64,000 nucleotides of DNA from Coniella vitis (lineage: Eukaryota; Ascomycota; Sordariomycetes; Diaporthales; Schizoparmaceae). The notes beneath the pieces were generated by a model. It saw only the letters and a program-made list of their open reading frames with translations, made no database searches and was not told the origin of the DNA. The stretch is taken from the NCBI GenBank assembly GCA_011317545.1, contig WUJK01000006.1, forward strand, positions 806,001 through 870,000, given 5' to 3'. Positions 48,507 to 59,966 of this stretch are shown here, piece after piece (position 1 is the first letter of the stretch; every line of letters begins with the position of its first letter). Position numbers and translations under genes: made by a program.

Positions 48507-51500
48507 CTACTTATGCAGGTTGCATGAATGATGCTCCACTCTGCAAAAGTCGTGTGGAGCTGCGCGCAACGGTGCGTGTTCGCCGACTTGTCCTAGAAAA
48601 TAACAGTCTTGTGGCCAGCCCTGTTGAGCAAGAGATATGGGGCGGCAACTGGAGTGTAAAAGGGAGACAAGATGCAAAAGTCCGCCGGCACCTGTTCTGA
48701 ACCATTTGACAGGGCCAGAAAGAAGAAGAAAAAATGGTGACATGGGGAGTTCTCAATATCCAGGCAAAAGTGTTCCTCATTGCCACATTCTTCAACGGGT
48801 GAGTACATGCCATGTATATAGTACTACACAGCTTGTACAAGGTAGCAGAGTCATACGCTTCACGAACAGGCGCCATGCGGGAGGGGCTTGAGACAAAGGG
48901 TTTCTTCTGGGTTCCGCAGCGAGAGATTGAAAAGGAGGACCTGCCTTGTTTGTGCGATGGCATTGCAAAATACTCTTGCTTGGCGTTGGTGTGTGGTCGT
49001 CAAGAGATGTTGAAAGTTTCTAGCTTGATAAGTATACTAGAAGTATGTACATGGTAAGTAACCACCTGCCGTAAAGGAAGGAGCAGAGTACTTTTCCATG
49101 GTACTATGTAAGTATGTACAGGGGTTGCTGGGCATCCCTGACCAGATAACTCATATTACGCAGTAGGGCTCGTGCTGCAGGCTTTTTGGAGAGCCTTGGC
49201 CGTTAGCGAGGTCTTTGTCGGCGCTGCATCAAATTGTACTTACTCCAGAGTACGTACCTGGCTAAGTACCGGACCAGAACTGGGGCACCCCAGGATTGGC
49301 CACTTTGTACATGGTAATAAAAAGTCAATAAAAAAAAGTCTTGTTATATTCCGGGAATCGACATGTCTCCATGCACAATATAGTTAATATGCCGTGCGGA
49401 GAATAGGCTGAAGACACGGATTATATCACAAAGTATTGCAGACGAGGCTCTGATTGCCTACTCTAGATGTCCCAGAGGACCACTAACAAGCAGATTTGGG
49501 CGACTCTTCTCAATGGTATATATACGCTCATCACGTTAGGCTGGGCAGATGTCGTGCAGCGGCACCAAGGAGCATTGACGTGGCTACATGAAATCTGCTA
49601 GAGGAGATGTGATAGCAACTAAGCCTCGTCACCAAGAGTCTACATGAGAGAAGGAAGGTGGGAAGTCCTGTAATCCCAAACAGGGGCGCACGAGACATGG
49701 CAAAAAGAAATCAAAAATCCAATACAGAAAAGCTATATAGAAAAAAAAAAGGAATTTTTAGGGGGGGAAAGAGAGAGAAAAAACCACCACTGATCATGCA
49801 GGACCCGTATATGGTTTGGTTTACGCATAAATATGTGTGCGAGAAAAAGAGAGTGCATGTGGGTTGTACATAGTAGGTATGTACGTCCCTGGGCCCTGGG
49901 GGGGGGGTCCTCGATCCATCACCGAAGCATGTTAGCGCTCATTGTGCGTCGTCTGAAGTCGCAAACGTGCAGATGCAGGCCAGCCGCATCTGCGACCCTC
50001 GAGTGACTGTCCTGTATGCAGGCACAGGCTGGTGTAGAGAGGTCCTGTATTTCGGTCGAGGATGCCACACCACGGTGCCTTTGTGGTTCGTCAACGCAGG
50101 TACTCGAGCACATTACCACCACCTTTGTTGCAGGGTTGCTCTACTCTGTTCAAGACGTGCAAATGCACCTGTCCTCCCGTCGAGACCACCGATACTAACG
50201 ACCATTGTACTGCGTAGCACCGGATATGCAGTGTAACTAGGGCTGCCGAGAATGGTTCTCGGCGGTGGCACCGTAGACTCCTTGTTATTAAACTCGCACA
50301 ACGTCCACTCATCTGAACGGGGTGCCCCTGTACCGACCTGGCTGAGCAAACCCGTCAACCAGGCCAAGTACGGTTTGGGCGTGACAATTGTGATGCCTGG
50401 TGCTCGCTCACCTACATAGTACAAAAAGACTCAGCTCGCACATGTACTTTCCCGCAGTGCGAGCGGCTGGCCGTCAGTCAGTCCGTAGCAACAAGTGCAC
50501 GGTTTTGCGGCGGCGGCATCTAGCACCTTTTGCACCTTTTGCACCTGCAACCAGCATCTCCATGCACACACAATACAGGCCATATTCGAAATCGCCCCTT
50601 TGGGACCCCGCTTGGCTGCCAACACTTTGCATGCTTAACAAGGGAAATGGTACGAGCCCAGAACGGGTGGGGGGGGAGGCCATACAGGCGTCTTGCCGAG
50701 GTCCGAATGTCCCGGATCCGAGATGAAGGCAGGATGCAAGCCCAAAGCTAGTACATAGTACTATAAGGCTAGGACAGCAAGTCGTGCCTCTCAACCACAC
50801 TTGGGGTGGGGTCCGGTCCGCGATGGCGTTGCAAACATGTTCAGATGCAGATGGCTGCGTCGACGCATAAGACGGGCTGGCGTATGTATGCCCTTGCGTT
50901 GTGTTGATGCGGCTCAAACCATGTGGTCGAACGCCGCTGTCCCTTCCCTTTCTTGTTTTTCTCAACAGCCAGTGGTTGGGCGCACTGCAAGGTACAGTGC
51001 TAGTGCACCAGAGTACCCAGCTGCTGCTGCTCCAGCGCGTGCTGACATTGTGCCACGCTGCTGAGACCCCGGTCGGTTAGCCTGGTCTAGCCCGGGCCCT
51101 GTCGCGATGAAAAATGGTGTACAGAGTTACATAGTACTTGGGTACATTGATATACTATGTACTGTGTAAAGGTCGAAGGGGGGCTGTCTTATTACCCACC
51201 TGCGCACCCACGCACTCGGTTACATAGCAGTACAATGGCCGGGGCGGGGGGGATTTTTCGTCCCAAGTCGATCGCAACCTTCAAGAATTGTTCCCTTGGG
51301 GGGTCGAAAGTACCGCATCAGGTACAGAGTGCCTTCAATTCCCCGTCCCCCAAGAAAGACCAAAGCTGCACGTGCGGCTCATCAAGGACAGATTTTTGAT
51401 GATCAGCGAGCACCGGCTCGAAGCTTATTCGTCTACGACGTCGATCACATTACATACGATCGTACGGTCGCCTCGACATGATCTGATTTCCATACTAGGT

Positions 51501-52225
51501 ACATACGCAGTAACCCACTCACTGCGCGGGTTCTCCACACGATGTATACACAAAATGTCAATAGGTAGCATAAAAGCTGTGTTGGCAATTGCGCGCTTAT
51601 CGCGATGCTCGTGATCATTGTTTCTTGTCATGCCTGCAGTACTCTTATCCTGCCCCTGACATCGACGCAGGCCCCTGTGCATTGGTGCAGCATCCCCAGC
51701 ATGGACCGATTCTGCAAATCGGGAGATTCTGGTCAGGTTGGCCTTCATGTCTGGTTGTCTGTTTTCTTGTTGTGTCCTCAATCGAGAAGGCACCCTGTGA
51801 CAATGAGACACTCTGCTTCTAGATTGGGAAACGGCACAGCATCCTAAACGCGACCAGCAAGGTTCCTGCTAGATTGAGCAGTCCTGCTACACGTTCCTTA
51901 GGCAGATGCAAGCAAGCGAAATGCCGTTCGTGTCAGTTACCGCCAGAAGCCAACCTTTTTTTTTTTCGCTGGTCTTTCCTCACTCTTGTCGCATCGCCAC
52001 ACCAACCGCCGGTTCCCTTAGCACGCAGTATACGTTGCATGTGCACATGGCAGAGACTGGTGAGAAGCCGCAGACACACAGGATCCTTCATCACGGTCCG
52101 CTGCATTCTCGTATGTGTTTCAGGCGAGTCAAAGATCCTTCGTCTGCTTCACCTGGGGGAGCATCTAGGTTTCACCGCCTCTTGCACACCCCGTCCTTGT
52201 CTTGGGAGAGCTTCGGCAATGGCGA

Positions 52226-52249
52226 GAGGCTGGCTGGCTGGCTGGCTGG
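52226..52249 (+). repeat. (GGCT)n tetranucleotide repeat
   Basis: About five consecutive GGCT units; positions are approximate to a unit. Confidence 0.8.
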
Positions 52250-55003
52250 GCACGCTGCTAAGCAAAGATCCGCAAGACATGCAACGCGCGGGACCCTTCT
52301 CTGTCCATCCGGCGTGGAGGAGGAGGATTTCACGGAGGATCCACCGCCAGATACCTGGCCAACATGTACCGCTCACCGTAAAGCCTAGGCCTAATCAGAC
52401 GTCATTTCCCCGGGCAGAATCTGGTCCTACTACTTTATGACATGGCACATAGCACGGTAGGGGGCCGGGGGCTCAGGACCGGGGTTATCGGTGGCGAGGT
52501 CGTTGGTTATATTAGGATTATTCGACCAATATATGCCATATTGATGCTGAGATGAGCCGCACGCACACTCCAGGCTTTTTGTTCGCTTTCACCCACCATA
52601 AAGAAGATGCCCCTCCCCCTCCTCTCCCTTCTCTTTGCTCTGTAATTTCCCTACTATGCCCGCATGCCGCACAACCCAAGAAAGAAAAGAGAGACGACAA
52701 GGGAGAAGGAAAAAAATAACGGAAAAAAATAACGGGAAAAAAGGCCGTTGGCTGACGGCTAGGAGCGATAGTGTGCGTGGATTATGAACAAGAACTGTCA
52801 CGGTCGGTACCTTGTACATAGTACCGCGCCGTAGCAGCCACGGCAATCGTTCCCGGCTCCATCTTGCTCTCTCGGCTTGCCATGTACATAGTACCTCGCC
52901 AAGCTGTGTGTCCACTAGCCTTTCCACCACGGCCACCTGAAGCAAATGACTTGGCGTCCCAAGATCCTGACATCTCGCTGACCCCACAGAACATTCCAAA
53001 CTCCACTGAAATGTTCTTCTCGGCACGACTCTCGATCATAGTACATGGTACAGTAAACTCCGTATCGTCGCCCCGCCGCCACGGCCAGGGCTCGCGAATT
53101 CTCCATTGCACAACAGCGTCCATCACGCAGATGGCCTCTGGTGCTTGACGGGTCTTGTGCGCACGTCAGAACTCACCCCCCAAAAACCGTAAGCGAGCCC
53201 TGAGGAATAATAAGCGCCAGGTCCGTACAAAGCTCTCGCGGGTTCACCCACGCTGTTGCGCGTGTGCAAAGTCCAGGACGGGCGGCACGCAAAGCGAAAC
53301 GTGTGCGCGTGGGCGCATCTGTGTATTGCCATCTCGTGGTCGAGAGTAAAGCATTGTGTTCGGAGCATTTTCATCGCATGATGATGACAGCGGCAGGCGC
53401 ACGCAAGATGAGATGGGTGATGGCGTCAAGGCAGTCCGACACCGGGTGCCGCGGACGCACAAGGAAAAAGATAAGACAGCCAGCCACACTTATGCCAGGC
53501 AATGCAACTACTGGTCTGTTGTACCTCTCGTCGGTATACTATGTACTAAGTATAGTGGTTGGAATATGTACGATGAAGTGATGGCAAGGACGCGATGACG
53601 ACCCTGCACCCAAATCTCTACCTGCCTTTTGGCTGATGATCGTGCGGTCCAGAACGTGCTCGTCCTTGTACAAACCGTGCTTCTCTTCTGCCTTGCTTGC
53701 CTGCTTGCTTCTACCATGTACCATAGCATAGGACTTGTCTAGTATCTCGTACCTGGCTCCTGTCTGCACTGTTGATGGCAGCTGTGCGCTGCAACCCTAA
53801 TCGCATACTAGCAAGGACACTGCTCGCCGGGCTTTCGCAAGTCCAGTCGCTTCCTATTCCGGCCGTTGGGCGTGGGCTTACCAGGTACCTTCCTAGTAGT
53901 TGCAAAGCCGTAGATAGTACCTCGCCTGCACAAAGGCGCTTGCGCAGCCCCCACATCCAGAGTTGCAGTATCATCCGAAGCAGGTACCCAAGTACCGTTT
54001 ATATAAGCGGGTCGCGGACTCTAGTGATATGTACTAAGTACATAGCATCATGAACAGGAAAGGTCGAAGGACAATAAGGAAAGCCCTAAAGCACCGCCAA
54101 GCTGCTGATAACCCTTGTGGATCTTGCACCCTCGCCAGCAATTCTTCAACCGCCGTCCTACGTACATCGACAGCCGCAATCTCGTAAGCGATCTGACCTT
54201 GGTGTGCTCCTTTTTCGTGACAAGCGCGTGCCTGCACCGCGATCGACTTGTCACGCTCAAGCAATCTCGGTTGCAATGAGTCTGTCGTGCCCGCTTGGCT
54301 CGTCACCTGTGGCACTGGCGCCGCGGTTTCAGTGCTCCATGTTTGATTGTCCTCGAACCCTGCGGCAACTACAGCGTCGCCAGCCCTACGCAACTACATG
54401 GCTATGTATGTACAGCATTGTATGGCGGCTGCATGAGTGCTGCGCCTGAGGACAGCAGCTTTTGCCTCCTTTTCCTGTCTTTACCCTTGCTATCTTGGTG
54501 CGCGTCGATACCAATGCTCTTTTGTTGTGCCAGATTCACTAAACTCATGGGAAGCAATTGACTCCTTCGAACCTCGTCATCGTGACCGCGGTCTGTCGAT
54601 AGCGCATATGCATACTACAGCAGCAAGCCAACATGTCGTCGTAGTAGTCGCTAAACGCCCACCTCGAACGCAGCCCCAAAGAAGAAATTGCGCCCCAAAC
54701 TCCAGCAGCCACCGTCGACAATCACCCTTCGTTATAACGGGGGTTTCAGCAGCCTTGCCTGTAACCTCTTAGGCTTATCCACATCGGGATCACCGCTGAC
54801 CCGACCCCATCCCCGCGTGGAGCGGTTGATGGAGGCTCGCCGAGGGCGGGGGCGACGCGGAGCTTTTTGGTCGACTCACAACATCAGACGATGGCATTTT
54901 TCCGGGCCATTCATCCTTAGCCTTGAATCTTCGAGACAACGACAAGTCAGCTGAGCGCTCTTGTGCAGGCGGCATGCATAAAACAACATGCAACCTCTTT
55001 TCT

Positions 55004-55029
55004 GGGGGGTTTGGGGGGGCAGGGGGGGG
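55004..55029 (+). repeat. Three closely spaced G runs (G-quadruplex candidate)
   Basis: G6 at 55004-55009, G7 at 55013-55019 and G8 at 55022-55029 are separated by 3- and 2-base spacers. Long runs can be split, so four G3 tracts with short loops are available. Confidence 0.8.
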
Positions 55030-55544
55030 CAGCAAATCCCTGCAATCTGTGGATGGCAGCCAAGATGTGATAATTTTGCGCCGCACTAGGATGGTGCATT
55101 TCGGCCCTGGGCCGGATGAATGTAACAATGCTGGTGCGTATGGTGATGCCGCATCGGCAGCAAGGAAGCGATCTCCCAGCGATCCGCTGTGTGCGCTCTG
55201 GGAACCCGGCTTTCCAATGGTACAAACGAGATCATCATGATTATGCATGCAGCTAAGTGAGGGTACATCCATCCATGGACGTGAGTGCACTACTGTGTAA
55301 TTGCCCACGGAAATTTGTCCAGCGCGCCGCCGCCTCATCAAGGACAGGATGCGCAGGTCGGGCGGCAGGAACCTGACGCGCGGGCCAGCAGCAGATCAGG
55401 GCCCCCTTTAATCTTCCCTCATCCTTGCGTGCTGTCAGGGTCGTCCGCGCTCGCTTGTTCCCGGTCGGCAACATGCACCTCGTTTTCAGACGACCCAAGG
55501 ACGCATGCAGTGTCCCGAAAGAAATTACAGAACATGACGGCGCT

Positions 55545-55596
55545 GGTATTGGTGGTGATGATGGTGGCGGTGGTGGTGGTGATGGTGTTGGTGCAG
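55545..55596 (+). repeat. GGT/GAT trinucleotide-rich tract
   Basis: An imperfect run of GGT, GAT and GGC triplets covers about 50 bp. It produces a glycine- or histidine-rich artefactual frame on either strand. Confidence 0.75.
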
Positions 55597-56143
55597 AAAC
55601 GTCCACAATTGGCGGTGAGCATGACACAAAATGCGACAAGAGAAGCAGTACATTGTCGAATCGGGCACGGGATCATCCAACCCAATCGCGCAAGTGCGTG
55701 ACGTATGGTTACTTGATTCAAGGGCGACCGAATATACTATTACACCACCCCAACGCAACAAAGTTCGCAGGGTTCTTTTTCCCGTAGCCGCTCCGAAAGG
55801 GCGGGACCGAGTCTGGCTAATTTAGGCTGGTTAAACGGGATGAACTCGTCCACGCATAGTACGGTTGGTTGTCTTGTCACCCATCATGCTTCTCGGCAGG
55901 GTCTGTATCCTGCTCTAGGTTCTTGTTGCTCGCCGCCTTCAAGGGCTGTCGGATGCTCACCTCGGCAGGTCTCGTTGGACATTAGCGACCGCCACAATCA
56001 TGAGTTGTGACGATGCGGATGGTACGCCCTATCCAGCGGAGGCTTGCACGGTACGGCGGCCCCAAGTCGTTACATGGTATAGCCTCCCCGGCAATATCGC
56101 GGACAATTGCTCAACAAGAACCCTGCACCTCCCCGCAGCCTGG

Positions 56144-56164
56144 ATACTATGTACTACATAGTAT
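56144..56164. repeat. Perfect palindrome of two TACATAGTA words
   Basis: ATACTATGTA (56144-56153), a single C, and TACATAGTAT (56155-56164) form a 10-bp-arm palindrome. A third imperfect copy (TACATAGTC) follows immediately. Confidence 0.95.
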
Positions 56165-56225
56165 TACATAGTCTCCGGCGTCTCGGTCCACGATCTTGGG
56201 CCTGACAACACTATACCGCCTGGTT

Positions 56226-56252
56226 GCGGTGCCACTACAGTGTAGGCACCGC
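56226..56252. repeat. GC-rich hairpin
   Basis: GCGGTGCC (56226-56233) pairs with GGCACCGC (56245-56252) around an 11-base loop that can itself pair by a few bases. It could be a terminator-like or transcript structure, but no gene adjoins it. Confidence 0.7.
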
Positions 56253-56950
56253 AGAAACAGAAGGGCAATGTATGCACGATGCTCCTTTTTATGGCTCTGG
56301 TACTGCACGCCCTTGTTCGATTCGCAAACGCATTGAGTCGCTGCTCTCACTTTGAAAGTGCGGCACTTTTTGTATATGGTGTGTGTGCGTGTGTGTTAGA
56401 GCCGAGCCCCATGCAAGATGTTACGCCTCATGCGGATCAAAAATGGGCAAACTTGCGAAACCTCCGACTAACAACTGGCGAGGGTAACCCAGCAACTCGT
56501 GCGCTCGCGACTTTTTCCTCGGAGCAGCCCTGGCAGCTTATTAGCACAATTCTCTTACTTTTTTTTGCTACGCCACACCACGTTTGACCCTAGAGCCCTG
56601 TCAAAACCACGTTGGCACGTCCTTAGTCTCTTCTTTCTGCTATTCCTTCACGGGTTAGAGCGCTTAGCCGTTGCATTACTAACTCGCATATAGAATGATT
56701 ACTAAGTACCTTAGCCGTTGCTTGAGCTCTCTGCATTTGGTAGGCTTAATTTTTTTTTATTTTTCTTTCCCCGACTCACGGCTTTGCGAAATGGTGCTGA
56801 CCAGGTTTCCCGACTCCCCAGCCGAAACCGCCATTTAGACCCAGAGGTGGGACCTATGCCGCAAGCTATCCCCATTAAAGATCCCATTTTGCGCCAGTAT
56901 CCGAGAGCGAGTGCCCTGTCGAACGATCCAGCCCAATCTACTATGAAGTA

Positions 56951-56973
56951 CATACTACTATCATAGTAGTATG
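56951..56973. repeat. Perfect 11-bp inverted repeat
   Basis: CATACTACTAT (56951-56961) and ATAGTAGTATG (56963-56973) flank a single C. An exact TACTATGTA word follows at 56980-56988. Confidence 0.95.
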
Positions 56974-57011
56974 AAGTAGTACTATGTAAAAGCAAAGACC
57001 GAAACCCACCT

Positions 57012-57060
57012 CCCCCCCCCCCGGCCGCCGCCGCCGCCGCCGGCCCAGCCCCCGACCCCC
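57012..57060 (+). repeat. Poly-C and (CCG)n tract
   Basis: A run of C is followed by CCG triplets and further C-rich sequence, one of the most GC-rich stretches in the window. It probably varies in length. Confidence 0.85.
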
Positions 57061-58275
57061 GGCAAACCGAGGCTCAATGCTCTGTACAGGATTCCTACTT
57101 TCTCTTCCAGGTGCTTGTGATTCCTTGGCATGCCTCATACCCAACTGTCAAAGGGGTGGGGGGGGGGGTACTGGAAAGGCTGTGCCGCCTCACCCTGAGG
57201 ACATGAGGCTCTCTGGCGCTTTTTTGCTCGTGCCCAAATAGCCGAATAACTTTTGCAACGGCCCGCTCCGGCTAGGAAAGGGGAGTTCGGTAGCTACTAA
57301 CCGAAAATGTGACTACATAAGGGCATGCACTATTGCTTTCGGCCCCAGACAAGGTATATACTATCCTATGATGTGGCCGCGGGTTGTTCATTCAAAGGAT
57401 GAATCTGATAGCCATCACGCAAGCGATTCTGCAAGCAGTGACACCGCCACGGTTACGGAAATCTCGACTTCAAAGTGTGCTGCTATATTGTCTTTTTTTT
57501 TCTCCCTCTCCTTTCCTTTCCTTTCTTCTTTCCTTGCTGGCGAGAAAAGAAAGGGAAAAAAATCGATACGTGTGTTTGGTAAAAAGACAGGAACAACACA
57601 CCACCATGGCGAGATTCTTTCCTGATACAGAATACGTAGTGGTACCTGGTACCCGTAGCCCGTCACTGTCGCACGATAGGATGTGCATGCTGTTATTCGA
57701 AAACCAGATGGTTTTTCCCTATTGCGGTAATGAATACTTTGATACTTTGGGATACCCAACGCTTGATATTCTAGACTGAGGAATGTTTGATTTCTAGGAT
57801 CATAGGTATGTCGCTGATGTTTGGGGTGGTTCACATTTTGATACTTGTCCACGTATCCAACACCCCAACACCAACATTAGAAACTCGCAAAAACAGTACA
57901 ATTGCAGCTAAACGTCCACCGTCATTCGTACAGATCATATATGTGGATTTCTTGCAGTGATTGTTCATCTTTGTCTGCCCTAGTGACAAAGCCCTCGAAT
58001 GCTTATCATTGAGGCCCCGATGGTCAACTTCAGATGAATAGTTCTGGACGAGGAAAAGGGAGAAAGGACAAGAAAAAGTAAAAAAGAAAAAAGAAAAGGC
58101 GAAACCCTACCAGGAAAGGTGGTAACACGAATGAAATATGCTTTTCATGCTAGTAGTTCATCTGGTGTTTGATTGGTCGCAGGAACCTTTTGACGAGCAC
58201 GTTTTGACATGATACGACATCAGATGGGAATCATGTATCATGTTTTTTTTTGGGGAGCGGCATCTCCTTCTTTTC

Positions 58276-58303
58276 TTTTTTTTTTTTAAAAAAAAAAAAA
58301 AAA
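58276..58303. repeat. T12A16 self-complementary tract
   Basis: Twelve T (58276-58287) abut sixteen A (58288-58303), a perfect AT palindrome and a strong nucleosome-disfavouring element. Confidence 0.9.
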
Positions 58304-59966
58304 GCTTTTGAGGGGCTCTCTTTTCGTTCATGCACTGTATAAATTTCATGCTTTTCCTTTCCAATGTAAGTTAGTGCTGGCGGAACAACCATGTGCGTGC
58401 GGGCTATTTAAAAACGAATAGTGTGTCTCGGGGGGGGGGGTGCGTATACGCATTGGGATCACTATATTTTGCTCCATTTACAGTCTGTATAAGAATCTTT
58501 AGAGACGAACTATTCTGCATTGCATAGCAGGGAGTGTTTCATCCGCGACGTCTTAGGTATAATGATTGAACTATCTACATACCATAATACAGAGCGGCTG
58601 AAGACCCCCCCCCTCACACACCCACTCTTCAAAGCTAACCAAGTATTCAGAGTCATCTGGAGGAAGATTGGAATGACAAAGTGTGGGCGACGGATGCGCG
58701 CGTGTGCATGCGCCCCCCTAAGCTTCAGGAAGTTATGTCAGTTGCTAGTAATCAGTGCCTTGATTCCAAGCTTGTCAAGATTCTTCATTTGATGACAGAC
58801 TAAAGAACGCGTTGTTATTGCTTGAGCCCACTGCGGTTTTCTACTATTCGTGTGTGATGACTATATATTCCTGGTGAATACTGGAAGAATAGAATCCCAA
58901 TATACGCAGAACACGAAACCCAGCATTTGAGTATTGGAATCTTGCAAACGAACAGACTAACAGAATGATCGGAATACCGTCCAAACATCCGCGGGTTTAC
59001 TCAGCCGCGTATTGTTTCTTTCGAACGGATCCATACTTTTGAATCCGCCAGTCCAGAGAATACCATCAAATCAATCAAATCAACCCCTTGAACAGATAAT
59101 GTGTGGTACTGTTTTGTACAGCACCGCCTCATCTTTGTCAGGTTATCGAGTGCACAAACTTCTGTCCCACACTGGAACGAACCCAAGCAGGAATACCCGG
59201 ACGAATAGTTCCGATATGAGGATTGCTATTTGGGAGGTAACATCTCATAGCCTGGCCTGGCAATCAAACACGATCCGCGCATAAAATAATGATGGAAATC
59301 ACCATCTTCGAACGACGGCATTGAGACCTTTTGTTTGCTAACAAAGTATGCAATGAACAAGGAGATTCGCAGAAGAATAGGTGAAGGTTCAAAGTACAAC
59401 CAAAAACATTGTTTTGCTTTCTTGGTCTTTCCTACGATATTCGAAAGTAGTCTCAGGTAGCCTTACCATCGGGTGATGCTGTTGGATAATTGGGACTGGT
59501 CATGGGTTATGCCTATAAGGCTCTAAATAGACAATCTTTAATGTTGCGCCCACCTCCCGCGACAAGCATTTCCAAACATCATATATCATTTATCATCGTG
59601 TCACTTTGACAACAAGCAATATACGCCCCAGTAGAGCTCCATTCGCTCCTCAAATTGAAACCTCGTCCTATCTTTTGGATGAAATCCTTATATTCGTGCC
59701 GTCTCTGAACTCGGCAAAGTATTAGCACCATTGTCGCGTTGCCCACTTTTCTTTTGTAGTGCTCAAGCTACGGCTCGCTGGAGTCGCCTGGATGGTGGTG
59801 ATACTGTGACAATGGACCGGGGAAGATTAATAGATAAAAGGCCGTTAAAAGGCCGAACTCGTGAAATTCGGCATACGAGCTCACATTTATTGGCGTTGCT
59901 GATACATGCCGGCGCAAATAAACCGTGATGGGACCACTTGTAGCCCTCTTTCTGAAAGTGATGTGC

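Larger units (their letters stand above)
45482..56988. repeat. Cluster of dispersed TACATAGTA/TACTATGTA words
   Basis: Exact copies of this 9-bp word (either strand) start at 45482, 47780, 47926, 48483, 48496, 49102, 49867, 50413, 50752, 51128, 51153, 52815, 52885, 53537, 56145, 56155 and 56980. Five more lie elsewhere: 19891, 19924, 23451, 63602 and 63900. Chance would give about 0.5 copies in 64 kb on both strands. All are outside the coding sequences I call. Many near-matches also occur (for example 54030, 56166 and 53038). Many copies sit inside a longer GTACATAGTAC-type context. Confidence 0.85.
45251..59966. other. Gene desert of about 14.7 kb (15.7 kb with the leader)
   Basis: I find no coding sequence with recognisable domains, convincing length or a credible intron chain. 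The largest open frames (150-237 codons) translate to low-complexity or arginine/serine/proline-biased strings. The DNA is not obviously AT-rich or RIP-like, and no transposase, reverse transcriptase or terminal repeat is visible. It is dense in homopolymers (runs of 9 or more G, A or T), simple repeats and the 9-bp TACATAGTA word. No tRNA or rRNA was recognised by eye. Confidence 0.6.

Noticed and set aside
51874..52440. A 188-codon + strand frame
   Set aside because: Overlapping frames of similar size exist on the same strand, and the translation has no recognisable feature.
45251..59966. Degraded transposon (RIP-mutated) as explanation for the gene desert
   Set aside because: The sequence is not visibly AT-skewed, has no terminal repeats, and no transposase or polymerase remnants were recognised. 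A composition scan would be decisive.
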